Origin: Cryobacterium aureum
Lineage (GTDB): Bacteria > Actinomycetota > Actinomycetes > Actinomycetales > Microbacteriaceae
Direction: 5' to 3'
DNA length: 64,000 bases
Assembly (NCBI RefSeq): GCF_002954245.1
Contig: NZ_PPTG01000002.1
Span: 149,644-213,643 of the forward strand
This document shows positions 1 through 7,683 of this stretch, in pieces; position 1 is the first letter of the stretch, and each line of letters opens with the position of its first letter. Position numbers and translations under genes: made by a program. Under the pieces are notes generated by a model, which saw only the letters and a program-made list of their open reading frames with translations, had not been told where the DNA came from and did not search any database.

Positions 1-1163
1 TTCGGATCCCACCGGTACTCGGTGATCTCCGAAGCCCAGCCCTTGCAGCGGTCGGTGACGAGGAGTTGATCGTTGGAGAGCAGACGGGAGATCGCGCCGA
101 CACCTTTGAGGACATCGTTGTGAGCGGTCTGCAGGGACATCTCGTTGAACTTCCGCAGCTCGGCGGAGAAGTGTGCGGCCGCCGGGTCGACGATGGTGTA
201 CTCCGGGGCGAACTGCGCTTCGTGCGGGGAGTGATTCTCCCGAGTCCATGCCCGGTACAGCACCGCCTGGTCAGACGGGGCGAGTGTGGCACCGTAGTGG
301 TCGCGCGGGTCGTAGCGCCATTCGTCCATCAGAACGAGCCGCGGCTTCTTCTCGGCCGTGATGCCGACGCGGAGAGCAGCGGAGGTGTGCGAGACAGCGA
401 AGTCGATGCCGTCGGCGAGGACGCGGGCGATACGTGGCATCTTGTCGAACTCGATGACATGCCGCGTCGGATCCCACATCGGATAGACAGCGCCGGCAGC
501 GTTCGTCCACTGGCCGAGGATCATACGGTCGTAGAAGACACCGGAGAACGAGCGCTTCATGCGCGCTTCGTAGCCCTCGGGCAGCTTCGGGTTGTCGGCC
601 ATCGTCAGGTGGAAGTGAATGACGTCTTTTTCGTCGGCCTTGAGGATCCATTCCTTGCGCATCCAATGGTTCATGGATGCCGGGTTCATCGTGGCGAGGA
701 TGCGGGCGCCGTCGACGCGGAGTCGAGTGACGAGCATGTTCCAGAACGCCTCAGGCAGCAGCGTGGCTTCGTCCACGAGGGCGAGCACCACGGTCTTACC
801 CTGAATCTTCGCGACGGACTCGGCGTTGTTCGCGCCGATCAGCAGAACCTCCCGGCCGAGGATGACCGCCGACGTCGCGCCCGGGGTGTAGGCGACCTGG
901 TTGCAGATCGTCGCACCAAAGATGTCTCGATCCTGCAGCAGCACGAAGATGTTGGCGTAGATCGTCGCGATCGTCTTGCCGACGACGATGATCAGGCCCT
1001 TGCGGGGAGCCATGCGAACAGCGATCAGGAACGCGATGACCTGCGCCACCGTCTTGCCGGCCGACACAGCGCCAGACCAGAGCGAGATCGTCCGCTTGGC
1101 GCTATCCACGATAGAGAGCAACTGCTTGCGAGAGACCTGACGCAGCAGAGCGTCAAGCTCCAT
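1..1163 (-). CDS. Phage terminase large subunit (3' end beyond window)
   Basis: Packaging ATPase and nuclease that cuts concatemeric phage DNA and pumps it into the prohead. An open minus-strand frame begins with ATG at 1163 and stays open to base 1, so the C-terminal nuclease part is only partly present. A Walker A-like P-loop (GAVSAGKT) lies near residue 35 and a Walker B with acidic pair (VVLALVDEAT) near residue 127, followed by TMNPAS, a coupling motif typical of PBSX/phage-type large terminases. The start overlaps the stop of the small terminase by 11 bases, the usual order. The family call is firm; the packaging type cannot be judged from this fragment. Confidence 0.9.
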   Translation of the reverse strand, partial: MELDALLRQVSRKQLLSIVDSAKRTISLWSGAVSAGKTVAQVIAFLIAVRMAPRKGLIIVVGKTIATIYANIFVLLQDRDIFGATICNQVAYTPGATSAVILGREVLLIGANNAESVAKIQGKTVVLALVDEATLLPEAFWNMLVTRLRVDGARILATMNPASMNHWMRKEWILKADEKDVIHFHLTMADNPKLPEGYEARMKRSFSGVFYDRMILGQWTNAAGAVYPMWDPTRHVIEFDKMPRIARVLADGIDFAVSHTSAALRVGITAEKKPRLVLMDEWRYDPRDHYGATLAPSDQAVLYRAWTRENHSPHEAQFAPEYTIVDPAAAHFSAELRKFNEMSLQTAHNDVLKGVGAISRLLSNDQLLVTDRCKGWASEITEYRWDP

Positions 1164-1704
1164 CAGTCGGTGTCTCGTCCTGAGCGCGCAGAGCATCGGC
1201 AGCAGCGGCGAACCCAGCCGCCAGAGTGTCGAGCGTACCGACCGCTTCGTCGAGGCCTCCGTTGTCCTTCTCGAGGATGCGCGTGGACTTATCGAACGCG
1301 ACGCCGGCCATCATGAACACCGACCGCTTCACCTCGACCGGAGGGACCGCGAGAGTGTGCTCCTCGTAGGTGTTGTCCTTGCCTCCGAAGTTGAAGACCA
1401 GATACGGGTGAGTCAACGAGTCGACCTCGGCATGAGCGACGACCATCAGCTTCTGGGTGAGCAGCATCCGCGACTCAGCGAGGTCGATGGTGTGAGCGCG
1501 CGTCGCGAGGTCCGTCTTGGATCGATCGAACGATAGCCCCTCACGCTTCGCCCACTTCGACACCGTCGACGCAGCGAAACCGAGCGTATCCGCAATACCG
1601 CGGCAAGAGAGGCCAGCAGCATGCAGCGCGAGCGCCTCAGCGCGTTTGGAGACGAACGTTGCCTTGCGCACGACGATCACCTCGGTTTCGGATTGTGGAT
1701 GCAC
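1153..1704 (-). CDS. Phage terminase small subunit
   Basis: DNA-recognition partner of the large terminase, 183 residues. An N-terminal helix-turn-helix is visible around residues 25-55 (GLSCRGIADTLGFAASTVSKWA), as expected for a small terminase that binds the packaging site. The rest is helical with no catalytic motif. An alternative GTG start about 8 codons in (VIVVRKATF) is possible, since no good ribosome site precedes the ATG at 1704. Its end overlaps the large-terminase start, implying coupled translation. The function rests on the HTH and the position rather than on a strongly diagnostic motif. Confidence 0.75.
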   Translation of the reverse strand: MHPQSETEVIVVRKATFVSKRAEALALHAAGLSCRGIADTLGFAASTVSKWAKREGLSFDRSKTDLATRAHTIDLAESRMLLTQKLMVVAHAEVDSLTHPYLVFNFGGKDNTYEEHTLAVPPVEVKRSVFMMAGVAFDKSTRILEKDNGGLDEAVGTLDTLAAGFAAAADALRAQDETPTDGA

Positions 1705-1824
1705 GGCGACGCCTGGACGCTGTGGGGAGAGTGCGTGTGAAGGACGCGGCTCGAAGTGTCGGCAGCCGTTCGTAGACTCGACCTGGCGGTGCGATTGCAG
1801 TGCTACGACGAGAGGGTGTTGATC

Positions 1825-2418
1825 ATGGACGATTCACAACGAGCAGAGCTTGAGGCTCAAGTCGCAGACCGGAAGAGTCAGGTGCAGGAGGCGTGGGCGC
1901 GATTCATCGCTGAGGAGCCCCAGTTCGTGCGGACGGAACTGGAGTCCCAGGCGCGTCTGACTGCTATTGAACAATCCGCGGTGACGTCGACGGTTCCGGG
2001 TGGCGTGCCCAGTCTTCGCGCGGAGATGGCGGCAGTGATCTCCAAGATCGTGGAGTCGACTGACGACTACTTCCGTGCGGTGTCGGACGAGGATATAACG
2101 AACGGATGGAACCGGCGCGGAGTGGGGAAGGGATTCAATCAGCTGGTTCAGCCGTTCGGAGATCTACTCATCGGACTTGGATTCGATTCGGGGAGCAAAC
2201 CTGCGCACCCTGGGCTTGGCGGTGACTGGTATTTCTACGGCGAGAGTAACTTCCACACCAGCCTCCAGCGTCGCGGCGGGGGGCTGCCGATGGCCGAGTC
2301 GTTCGCTCCATACGAGCAGGCTGTGGAGCGCCTGCGTCAAGGTGAGGACGTACTCGAGAAGCACAACGCGACTGTCGAGCGCGCGAACGTCGCCGCGAGC
2401 TGGGACGCTGGCGAGTAG
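1825..2418 (+). CDS. Hypothetical protein, plus-strand phage accessory gene
   Basis: I do not recognise this 197-residue soluble protein. It starts MDDSQRAEL after a purine-rich site (GAGAGGG) and has a helical N-terminal half, then a central segment with RRGVGKGFNQL and a Trp/Tyr-rich stretch (GDWYFYGESNF). It faces opposite to nearly every surrounding phage gene and sits between the terminase genes and the early operon, the typical place for a lysogen-expressed moron. A longer in-frame start at 1756 is possible, but the ATG at 1825 has the better ribosome site. An accessory lysogenic-conversion role is inference from orientation only. Confidence 0.6.
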   Translation: MDDSQRAELEAQVADRKSQVQEAWARFIAEEPQFVRTELESQARLTAIEQSAVTSTVPGGVPSLRAEMAAVISKIVESTDDYFRAVSDEDITNGWNRRGVGKGFNQLVQPFGDLLIGLGFDSGSKPAHPGLGGDWYFYGESNFHTSLQRRGGGLPMAESFAPYEQAVERLRQGEDVLEKHNATVERANVAASWDAGE

Positions 2419-2446
2419 CCGAAGTTCCGGCGTGCTACCCGGTCTG

Positions 2447-2551
2447 CTTGGTACAAAGATCGGGTGACTTCCGCGTCTTTACGTTTGATGATGCGACTGG
2501 GCAAGCTCGGGAGATGCTCTAAACCCGTGATTCCTGAGCATTTGTACCAAG
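2447..2551. repeat. 11-bp inverted repeat, 83-base spacer
   Basis: CTTGGTACAAA at 2447-2457 is mirrored exactly by TTTGTACCAAG at 2541-2551, just downstream of the plus-strand accessory gene. The spacer has no convincing gene. It could be paired protein-binding sites, the ends of a miniature insertion, or part of a convergent terminator; there is no T-run to favour the last. Confidence 0.5.
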
Positions 2552-2563
2552 GCGTGCGAGGTT

Positions 2564-2635
2564 CTACACCTCGTCAACCTCGTGTTCGGCGTCGAACTGA
2601 GCGTTGTACGCTTCCTCGATCTCGGCAGGGTTCAC
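2564..2635 (-). CDS. 23-residue phage microprotein
   Basis: A tiny acidic ORF (MNPAEIEEAYNAQFD...) starts with GTG at 2635; the TGA stop of the upstream gene overlaps it in a GTGA tetranucleotide (2632-2635). This is the same coupling used throughout the operon, and codon use is high-GC like its neighbours. There is no known domain. Seen: frame, overlap and composition. Inferred: that it is translated. The longer minus frame that contains it is mostly a shadow of the neighbouring gene. Confidence 0.45.
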   Translation of the reverse strand: MNPAEIEEAYNAQFDAEHEVDEV

Positions 2636-2850
2636 GGCTTCGCCACCAGGCTGAACCCGATACGTGCTGTCACCGGGGGCTTGGTGTCGTGGTCGAACTG
2701 CATTGCGCGCTGTGTGATGGCGATTGCTCCCTGTTTGTCCGGTTCGGGAGCGACTTCTTCGACCGTGTGCCGGTGGCCAGAGCGCCATTCCTTGACCCGC
2801 GAGAACCGCGCTGTCTGGATGAAGGCACCGCAAGAGCATGACTCGCGCAT
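2632..2850 (-). CDS. Small Cys-containing phage protein
   Basis: 72-residue protein starting MRESCSCGAF with a ribosome site (GAAAGG) about 7 bases upstream of the ATG at 2850; an ATG at 2880 would add 10 residues but lacks such a site. The CxC pair near the N-terminus followed by a basic, Trp-containing stretch (KEWRSGHRH) looks like a small metal-binding protein of the sort common in actinophages. Only one CxC pair is present, so a full zinc finger is not shown. Function unknown. Its stop overlaps the next microprotein start. Confidence 0.6.
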   Translation of the reverse strand: MRESCSCGAFIQTARFSRVKEWRSGHRHTVEEVAPEPDKQGAIAITQRAMQFDHDTKPPVTARIGFSLVAKP

Positions 2851-3015
2851 GGCAGGGCCTTTCGTGAAGGGTTCCGGCACGCCGCGCAGGTATCACGGCA
2901 CACGAAAGGGATAGCGCCTCAGGTGGTCCTTCACTGCAATGCGGACAGTGTCGACGCGAGCGTGTCGGAAAGGGGGACCGTCCTGGGGAGTAGCCGGGGC
3001 GGGCGAACTTGGGGG

Positions 3016-3207
3016 CTACTCGTCGCGGCCGTAGGCCTTATCGCGCGAGTTGCGGGCGACTCGAATGAGCCGGTTGATGCCTGAGCGGTCGAAGTGGACG
3101 CCGTTCACGTAGACGCCAGGCAGCTCGTGACCCCACGAGATTGTGAGGGCAGGTTCGGTACCGTCGCCTTCCACTGCAGTGGCTGGCCAGAATGTTTCCT
3201 TGGGCAT
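3016..3207 (-). CDS. Small hypothetical phage protein
   Basis: 63-residue protein starting MPKETFWPAT, preceded by a GGAGA ribosome site a few bases upstream. It contains a hydrophobic/aromatic core (LTISWGHELPGVYVNGVHFD) and a basic C-terminus, consistent with a small folded protein. No family recognised. It is transcribed with the other minus-strand early genes, but a 460-base non-coding stretch carrying a terminator separates it from the next upstream gene, so it probably has its own promoter. Confidence 0.6.
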   Translation of the reverse strand: MPKETFWPATAVEGDGTEPALTISWGHELPGVYVNGVHFDRSGINRLIRVARNSRDKAYGRDE

Positions 3208-3475
3208 GGTGTCTCCGTCACGGAGTAAACCGCATCACGCGGTCTGCCCGGCATTGTGCCGGGAAGTTGGGGTGCGTTCGCGAGGCCGGTGGATATACCG
3301 CCCGGCCCCGCTCTGCGCTGATTACTGCCCGCTCTGTTGCCGCCGCTGGGCACCGCGGTGGACGGCTGTTCCCGTTGGGTTCAGTGGCAAGTTGGTCCCG
3401 GCCGCGACGTTCACCCGATGGTGCCCTCGAAGGGCCTCTTTGGTTGCGGGGATGCGTGGCCGGAAGTGTGGGGTT

Positions 3476-3522
3476 GTCCCAGTGGGACACCTGCGGGACA
3501 TGCCCGGGTGTCCCACTGGGAC
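3476..3522. promoter_or_regulatory. Paired GTCCC-S-GGGAC palindromes
   Basis: GTCCCAGTGGGAC at 3476-3488 and its inverse GTCCCACTGGGAC at 3510-3522 lie 34 bases apart; each is itself nearly palindromic. The arrangement looks like a dimeric protein-binding site. Similar GTCCC/GGGAC words recur inside the replication-initiator gene at 14450-14506, which suggests one phage DNA-binding protein acts at both places (inference). Confidence 0.5.
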
Positions 3523-3573
3523 AAGAAAAGCCCCGGTCACATCCACCGGATTCGGTGGGAAAGACTGGGGCTT
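3522..3573 (-). terminator. Minus-strand intrinsic terminator
   Basis: Read on the minus strand, AAGCCCC-A-GTC (3573-3563) pairs with GAC-C-GGGGCTT (3538-3528), with an inner stem around ACCGAATCCGGT, and is followed by TTTCTTG. It would end transcripts of the early operon after the excisionase-like gene. Confidence 0.65.
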
Positions 3574-3670
3574 GTTGAGCAGTTGCTACAGCTCTGCTGC
3601 TGCGTTCAAATGTACCACGAGATGAAACATTTCCACCTATTCACAAGCGAACTCGTTGGGCGGGTTTCGA

Positions 3671-3892
3671 TCAGCCGCGCACCTCGGGCTGCTGCCCGTC
3701 GAACAGTGCCCGTTCCGTTGCGAGGACATCGGATCGTCGCACGAGCACGCGGCCGCCGGACTTCATGCGGCGCACGTACTTGAGCGACACCCAGCGCACG
3801 ATCGTGGTGCGGCCGGTCTTCGTGACGGCGATCGCTTCCTTGATGCTCATCCAGTCGGCCGAGGTCGTCACGCCGCGCCCAGAGCCGCGCAC
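3671..3892 (-). CDS. Excisionase-like helix-turn-helix protein
   Basis: 73-residue DNA-binding protein. The core WMSIKEAIAV...TIVRWV...GGRVLVRRSDVLA is the winged-helix/MerR-like layout of excisionase-family small HTH proteins: an HTH, a short wing with a Gly-Arg turn, then a helix. Such proteins control excision or act as small regulators in phages. It overlaps the upstream gene by 25 bases and is the last gene of the early operon, just before a terminator. It is far from the serine integrase, so a directionality-factor role is possible but unproven; a simple regulator is equally likely. An internal ATG at WMSIKEA is an alternative start. Confidence 0.65.
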   Translation of the reverse strand: MRGSGRGVTTSADWMSIKEAIAVTKTGRTTIVRWVSLKYVRRMKSGGRVLVRRSDVLATERALFDGQQPEVRG

Positions 3893-4731
3893 TCGGATGC
3901 TTCCTTCGCCGCTTTCTCTCTCGCCCTGGTCTCCGCCTTGATGCGCCGCTTCACGATTGCCCGTGCTGCGCGAGCCTCCGCAAGCTGGGCGGCTTTCGTC
4001 TTGCGAATGGCCGAGGTGACCTTGTCGAGTTGCGAGGCCGCGAGGATGGCGTAGAGCGTCGGGTCAACGACGAACTCACATGCCGGCGTTGAGCAGGCAA
4101 TGTGAAGGGGCCCGTCGAACTCGAGCGGCGGTTTCCACACGAGGCTCAGCTGGCGGCATTCCCAACAGCGCACGTTCTGGACCCGGTGTTCGACATCGGC
4201 GAACGGATGCTGTGCGAGCGCGTGCTGCATCGTGCGGAAGAAATGCACCGCGTCCTCCCCGCCCGCCTCACGAGACACCCACTCGTTCACGTCGAAGTCG
4301 AGTTGAGCCTCGGTGACGGCCTTCACGTCCTCAGTCGTCGCCGTGCTCAAGAAGCCGGGCGCCGGGTGCCCTAACAGCATGATCAGTTCGTCAGCCATGC
4401 GCCATGTGTTCGGCACCGGGAGGATCCAAGTGGCCGCCGCGCGCACGCCGTTCTTGTCGAGTTGCTGCGCCCGCTCCACCGATCGCAGGTGCGTGATCAT
4501 GTCGAGGGCGATCTTCAGAGCGCCCCTGGTCTTCTCGAAGCACGTGTAGCAGAGCACCCCGAACTCGGCGGGTGCCGGCAAGCACCCGCCACACTCGTTG
4601 CTCGTTGGGTAGGAGCATTCGGCCTCACGGTCGTACTGCCATTCCATGCCGTCGCAGTTACTGGCGTGCTGGCCGTTGACGATGCAGCTGCGCACGTCGT
4701 CGAGATCGTTCGTGATGCAGACGAGGGTCAT
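3868..4731 (-). CDS. Phage protein with two Cys-pair clusters
   Basis: 287-residue protein of unknown function. Cysteine pairs suggest two zinc-binding modules: CGGC with CYTC near residues 48-64, and CWEC with CSTPAC near residues 190-210. The C-terminal third is a basic, Ala/Arg-rich helix (KRRIKAETRAREKAAKE) likely to bind nucleic acid or form a coiled coil. It starts ATG at 4731, overlapping the upstream stop by 4 bases. A DNA- or RNA-binding role is inference from the metal clusters and charge. Confidence 0.7.
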   Translation of the reverse strand: MTLVCITNDLDDVRSCIVNGQHASNCDGMEWQYDREAECSYPTSNECGGCLPAPAEFGVLCYTCFEKTRGALKIALDMITHLRSVERAQQLDKNGVRAAATWILPVPNTWRMADELIMLLGHPAPGFLSTATTEDVKAVTEAQLDFDVNEWVSREAGGEDAVHFFRTMQHALAQHPFADVEHRVQNVRCWECRQLSLVWKPPLEFDGPLHIACSTPACEFVVDPTLYAILAASQLDKVTSAIRKTKAAQLAEARAARAIVKRRIKAETRAREKAAKEASECAALGAA

Positions 4732-4991
4732 GTCCTGTCCCTAACTCGGATGACCCACGTCATCCGTTGCGGTTGATATTCGGCTTCTTCGAGGTCGTCG
4801 GCGTCGAGTGTTCGCCCGTCGATGATGCGAGAGGTGATCTCGTTCACCACGTCTTCCTCGCTCATGATTGCCAGGTCGGATTCCTTGATCCGGAACTCGA
4901 TGCTCCGGTCGGGTTTGATGGTCAGCTTCACCCGGTCACGCATCGAGCGGATGGGTGCCGGGTGCTGGCCGGACTCGATTGCGCGGCTCAC
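4728..4991 (-). CDS. Hypothetical phage protein
   Basis: 87-residue protein with an N-terminal basic beta-type stretch (DRVKLTIKPDRSIEFRIK) followed by an acidic central part (ESDLAIMSEEDVVNEI) and a basic end. No family recognised. It is translationally coupled on both sides: 4-base overlaps with the ASCH gene upstream and the Cys-cluster gene downstream. Confidence 0.65.
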   Translation of the reverse strand: MSRAIESGQHPAPIRSMRDRVKLTIKPDRSIEFRIKESDLAIMSEEDVVNEITSRIIDGRTLDADDLEEAEYQPQRMTWVIRVRDRT

Positions 4992-5470
4992 GTGCGGGCC
5001 AATTGCCGGTTGATCTGTTCGACCACCTCAGCGGGGAGTGTTCGTAGCCCGAGCGCGCCGCAGTACGGGATCGGCTCGGCGAGCGGGCGCGGGTTCGCGA
5101 GTTCCATGTGCCACATGCGCCCGTTCGACTCGGCCCACGGCGAGCACAGTCTCCGGTCCGAATCGCACGAGTCGCGGATGCCATTGGGCACGCCGGTCTC
5201 GTAGCAGCGCGGAATCGGGGTGTCAGTAGTCCGGTGCACACCCGCAAGATCGACGACGCCGATGATCGCACCACGGGCTTGCCACGCGGCGGCGGGGATA
5301 AGTTCGCCCACCGGCCAGAGCCCTTGAGCACTGGTATCCGGCGTTAGCCCTGCGTGAATGGCAACCGGACCGCGATAGTCGCCCGCGAGGTTCCGCACCC
5401 GGTTCTCGACATCCTTCCCGCCGTGCACGATGGCCCACGCCCACGGCTGCTTCACGGTGAGGATTCTCAC
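4988..5470 (-). CDS. ASCH-domain protein
   Basis: 160-residue protein of the ASCH/PUA-like fold. The N-terminal signature MRILTVKQPWAWAIVHGGKDVENR, the central GPVAIHAG and the later IIGVVDL match the ASCH core: a beta-barrel with an RNA- or modified-nucleotide-binding cleft, where Lys7, Trp10 and the GxKxxExR motif are the conserved positions. Known ASCH proteins include an N4-acetylcytidine amidohydrolase and RNA-binding regulators; which applies here is not visible. Such genes are common phage accessories. It overlaps both neighbours by 4 bases. Confidence 0.8.
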   Translation of the reverse strand: MRILTVKQPWAWAIVHGGKDVENRVRNLAGDYRGPVAIHAGLTPDTSAQGLWPVGELIPAAAWQARGAIIGVVDLAGVHRTTDTPIPRCYETGVPNGIRDSCDSDRRLCSPWAESNGRMWHMELANPRPLAEPIPYCGALGLRTLPAEVVEQINRQLART

Positions 5471-5748
5471 TTGGTCACCGCCCGGTACGGATTAGCGTGC
5501 GGATGCTCCGCGGCGTTCGAGTCCGTGGACAGGCCTCGCTCATCGAACAGCGCGTCGGCGTCGCCCGCTTCGTAGCCCTCGTCCCAGACCTCGGCATCGT
5601 GCGCGGCCCGGTCAGCGGCCACCTTCGCTCTCGCTGCCCTCATGACACTGCCGAACATCTCGCGGTCCTTTGCGTCCATCGGCTCGGCACCGCGCACGCT
5701 GATGACCTCGCCGTCGACCTCGACCGGGCGGCACTGGTCGGCGCTCAT
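5467..5748 (-). CDS. Hypothetical phage protein
   Basis: 93-residue acidic protein starting MSADQCRPVEVDGEV at the ATG 5748, which overlaps the stop of the next gene upstream; the frame is open further upstream, but that part reads like a shadow of the neighbour. The middle is helical with AEVWDEGYEAG, a pattern often seen in actinophage proteins of unknown role. No catalytic motif. Confidence 0.6.
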   Translation of the reverse strand: MSADQCRPVEVDGEVISVRGAEPMDAKDREMFGSVMRAARAKVAADRAAHDAEVWDEGYEAGDADALFDERGLSTDSNAAEHPHANPYRAVTK

Positions 5749-5906
5749 CGTTCGGCCTCCGCTTCGGCTCGTAACTGCGCAGCCTGCAGTTCCAGTTGAG
5801 CGGCGGCGATGGCTTTGTTGATCGGCTTCCCGTCGTTGCCTCGGCCAGCCCTGCACCAACTCGGCGAGTACTTGTGCGCCGGTCCGTCGCAGTAGCAAGT
5901 CGCCAT
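5745..5906 (-). CDS. Small Cys-containing phage protein
   Basis: 53-residue protein starting MATCYCDGPAHKYSPSWCRAG. CxC plus a later C and a His could bind one metal ion; the C-terminal half is an Ala/Glu/Arg helix. The ATG at 5906 overlaps the preceding TAA (TAATG), so translation is coupled. The apparent extension to 6029 is out of keeping with the operon overlaps and was not used. Function unknown. Confidence 0.6.
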   Translation of the reverse strand: MATCYCDGPAHKYSPSWCRAGRGNDGKPINKAIAAAQLELQAAQLRAEAEAER

Positions 5907-6604
5907 TACTCGCTCACCGCCCGGTACTCGGCAGCCGCTTCGGTCATCTCGCGATGCACGTCGCCGTAGACCTGATCGACGCTGGACGTGCCCGGTCGCT
6001 CGTTGCCGGTGTACGGGTCCAGGTTCCAATTCAGCGGGGGCATCATCTCGTCGCGCGCCTTGTCCAGCGCGGTCGCCGCCACCTCCCGATCGTGCGCGGC
6101 CAAGGCGTCAGTAGGCGACTGCGCGAGGATGCCAAGCATCTCGTCCTGCTGCACCCACGTTTCGCCGTTGTCGCTGCCGTCCGAACGCATGCAGACCGTG
6201 AAGGGCTCAATGGACTTGGCCGCCGCGATCACCGCATTGGCCGCGTCCAGTTCGATCCTCATTCCCGTGACCTTCGCGAGCATCCACACGTAGTCCTTCT
6301 CGCGACCGTACTTCTCGGTTGCGAGTTCCGTCGTGCATACCTGGTGATCCGCGACGACCGCAGACCGCGCCGCAAGAAACTCCGCGTTGACCTCTCGGGA
6401 TGCGTCGCGCTCGGCGATTGCCTTGTCAGTCGCCTCGATTGCCTTTCGTGCCGTCGCCCATGCGATCTTCGCGTTGAGCTTCTGCGCAGTCGTCTCACTG
6501 GTTGCCGCCGCGTGCCCCAGCCGGAATTCCGTTTCCGGGTTGCAGCTCCGCGTCGATCCCCGCTTGGCCTTACGAGCTGCCCAGTCTTCATCTGCTGTGG
6601 TCAT
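5906..6604 (-). CDS. Hypothetical phage protein, helical N-terminus
   Basis: 232-residue protein starting MTTADEDWAARKAKRG at 6604. Residues about 30-110 are a long charged helix likely to form a coiled coil (KAIEATDKAIAERDASREVNAEF); the C-terminal part has PPLNWNLDPYTGNERPG. No known domain. The much longer open frame upstream is a shadow of the next gene; the ATG at 6604 sits in an ATGA overlap with that gene's stop, fixing the start. Confidence 0.6.
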   Translation of the reverse strand: MTTADEDWAARKAKRGSTRSCNPETEFRLGHAAATSETTAQKLNAKIAWATARKAIEATDKAIAERDASREVNAEFLAARSAVVADHQVCTTELATEKYGREKDYVWMLAKVTGMRIELDAANAVIAAAKSIEPFTVCMRSDGSDNGETWVQQDEMLGILAQSPTDALAAHDREVAATALDKARDEMMPPLNWNLDPYTGNERPGTSSVDQVYGDVHREMTEAAAEYRAVSE

Positions 6605-7008
6605 TGGTCTGCCTGCTCTCTCTCGTTTGTCGGCCACTCGACCGGTTTTGATGTTTCGATGCGCGCTGTGACGCCCCACTCTTGGAGGTCGTGCAAGACC
6701 CGCTGCGCTGCCGCCTTGCTGAAGTAGTGCTTCCGCAGAGGCACTCGCGGGACATTCATGATCGGGGCGTCGAAATCGCCGATGGTGTCGCCGGGCTTCT
6801 CCGGGAATTCCCAGCCGGTGCCGTTGTTCGATTCCTGCGGCATCCACTCGGTGATGTCCAGCGACTCCGGCAGCCATGACGGCCATACGCCGCCATCGTC
6901 GCCGAGGTAGCGATCGACCGCGGCCTGCCAGACCTCCTCGGGCTGATCCTTGAACGGCTTCCCGTCCGGCGTCGGCCATGCGTCGATGACCAGACGATGC
7001 ACCTTCAC
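6601..7008 (-). CDS. Hypothetical phage protein
   Basis: 135-residue protein starting MKVHRLVIDAWPTPDGKP. It is Trp-rich (EEVWQAAVD, GGVWPSWLPE, ITEWMPQ) with a proline-rich middle and a C-terminal helix. This resembles small actinophage proteins of unknown function often found among early genes. It is coupled through ATGA overlaps to genes on both sides. No function assigned. Confidence 0.65.
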   Translation of the reverse strand: MKVHRLVIDAWPTPDGKPFKDQPEEVWQAAVDRYLGDDGGVWPSWLPESLDITEWMPQESNNGTGWEFPEKPGDTIGDFDAPIMNVPRVPLRKHYFSKAAAQRVLHDLQEWGVTARIETSKPVEWPTNEREQADQ

Positions 7009-7127
7009 GAGTCGCCCCGCTTCATCTCTGCCCGCACGGCTTTCCAGTGCTCTACGTCATCGCAGAACCCCAGCTGAGTCGCCAGGGTGATCATGCGGTC
7101 CAGTTGCGGGATCGTGTAAGCGCTCAC
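7005..7127 (-). CDS. 40-residue phage microprotein
   Basis: A short gene in the one gap of this operon stretch: GTG start at 7127 in a GTGA overlap with the upstream stop, and a TGA stop overlapping the next ATG (ATGA at 7005-7008). The product (MSAYTIPQLDRMITLATQLGF...) is amphipathic and helical, with sensible high-GC codon use. Perfect coupling on both sides is the main argument that it is real. Function unknown. Confidence 0.6.
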   Translation of the reverse strand: MSAYTIPQLDRMITLATQLGFCDDVEHWKAVRAEMKRGDS

Positions 7128-7411
7128 TGAGTGGCCCCTCGCGCAGCCTCGGCCGCAATCTCCTCGACCACGCGATTGAGGGCATCGACCGGCCAGCCTT
7201 CATGGTTCGCGCCGAGCTCGTAGGTCGCGGATTCCTTGGCAATGATCGCCAGGACACCCGTGATCGCCCCCGCTTTCGCAGCCGCCACTACAGCAGCGAT
7301 ACCGGCATCCAGTGACGCCTGCTGCACTTCGGTCGTGAAAAGCTGGTCAGGCGGAAACGATGCCTCGCATGCGTTGTGCTCGTCAATAAAGATGGTTTCG
7401 TAGTCGATCAT
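7124..7411 (-). CDS. Hypothetical phage protein
   Basis: 95-residue acidic protein starting MIDYETIFIDEHNACEASFPP, with an Ala-rich central helix (AAVVAAAKAGAITGVLAII) that is hydrophobic but interrupted by charges, so probably a packed helix rather than a membrane segment. No recognised family. Its ATG lies in an ATGA context with a short upstream reading frame. Confidence 0.6.
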   Translation of the reverse strand: MIDYETIFIDEHNACEASFPPDQLFTTEVQQASLDAGIAAVVAAAKAGAITGVLAIIAKESATYELGANHEGWPVDALNRVVEEIAAEAARGATQ

Positions 7412-7488
7412 GTTGTCTCTTTCGTTGTGGGGGCTAAGCCCCGGTGGTCGTACTCAAGGGCGGCGGCTACGTAGTCGTAGACACAGAA
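7408..7488 (-). CDS. Possible 26-residue upstream peptide
   Basis: A short frame starting with GTG (VFCVYDYVAAALEYDHRG...) ends in a TGA that overlaps the next gene's ATG (ATGA, 7411-7408). Its residues look protein-like and codon use is high-GC, but no clear ribosome site precedes the GTG, and codons upstream in the same frame are blocked by a stop. It may be the first gene of this transcript, a leader peptide or a decayed 3' end. Confidence 0.35.
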   Translation of the reverse strand, partial: FCVYDYVAAALEYDHRGLAPTTKETT

Positions 7489-7574
7489 CACGGTGCCGGG
7501 GATGCGGCGGAAGGTGTGATGACTTGCCGGATGGGGTCCACGTCATGCGCCTACTGCAGGGGCCTCGCGCGACG

Positions 7575-7683
7575 CCGCGCCGCCTGGAAATGCCTTTTAC
7601 CATATAAAAGCTGAGAAGTGGCTGTGAAGTATGATATACTGTCACTATGGCTCGGCATATCGCCCGACCAAAACTGAAGAAAG
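7575..7683. promoter_or_regulatory. AT-rich divergent control region
   Basis: An abrupt AT-rich patch in GC-rich DNA. It holds TTTTACCATATAAAAGC and the near-palindrome AGTATGATATACT (about 7628-7640), with TATGAT usable as a plus-strand -10 element. It separates a minus-strand gene run from a plus-strand gene, so a divergent promoter with an operator is likely. Confidence 0.5.

Larger units (their letters stand above)
3208..3670. other. Structured non-coding stretch
   Basis: About 460 bases with no convincing gene; overlapping frames on both strands are low-complexity and mutually exclusive. It contains a pair of GTCCC/GGGAC palindromes (3476-3522) and a strong hairpin (3528-3573), listed separately. 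It separates the long minus-strand early operon from the small genes near the terminase, so it is a candidate control region. Confidence 0.6.

Noticed and set aside
66..1316. Long plus-strand ORF of 416 codons
   Set aside because: It is the mirror of the large terminase and part of the small terminase on the minus strand; Arg/His/Gly-rich composition without motifs shows it is a shadow.
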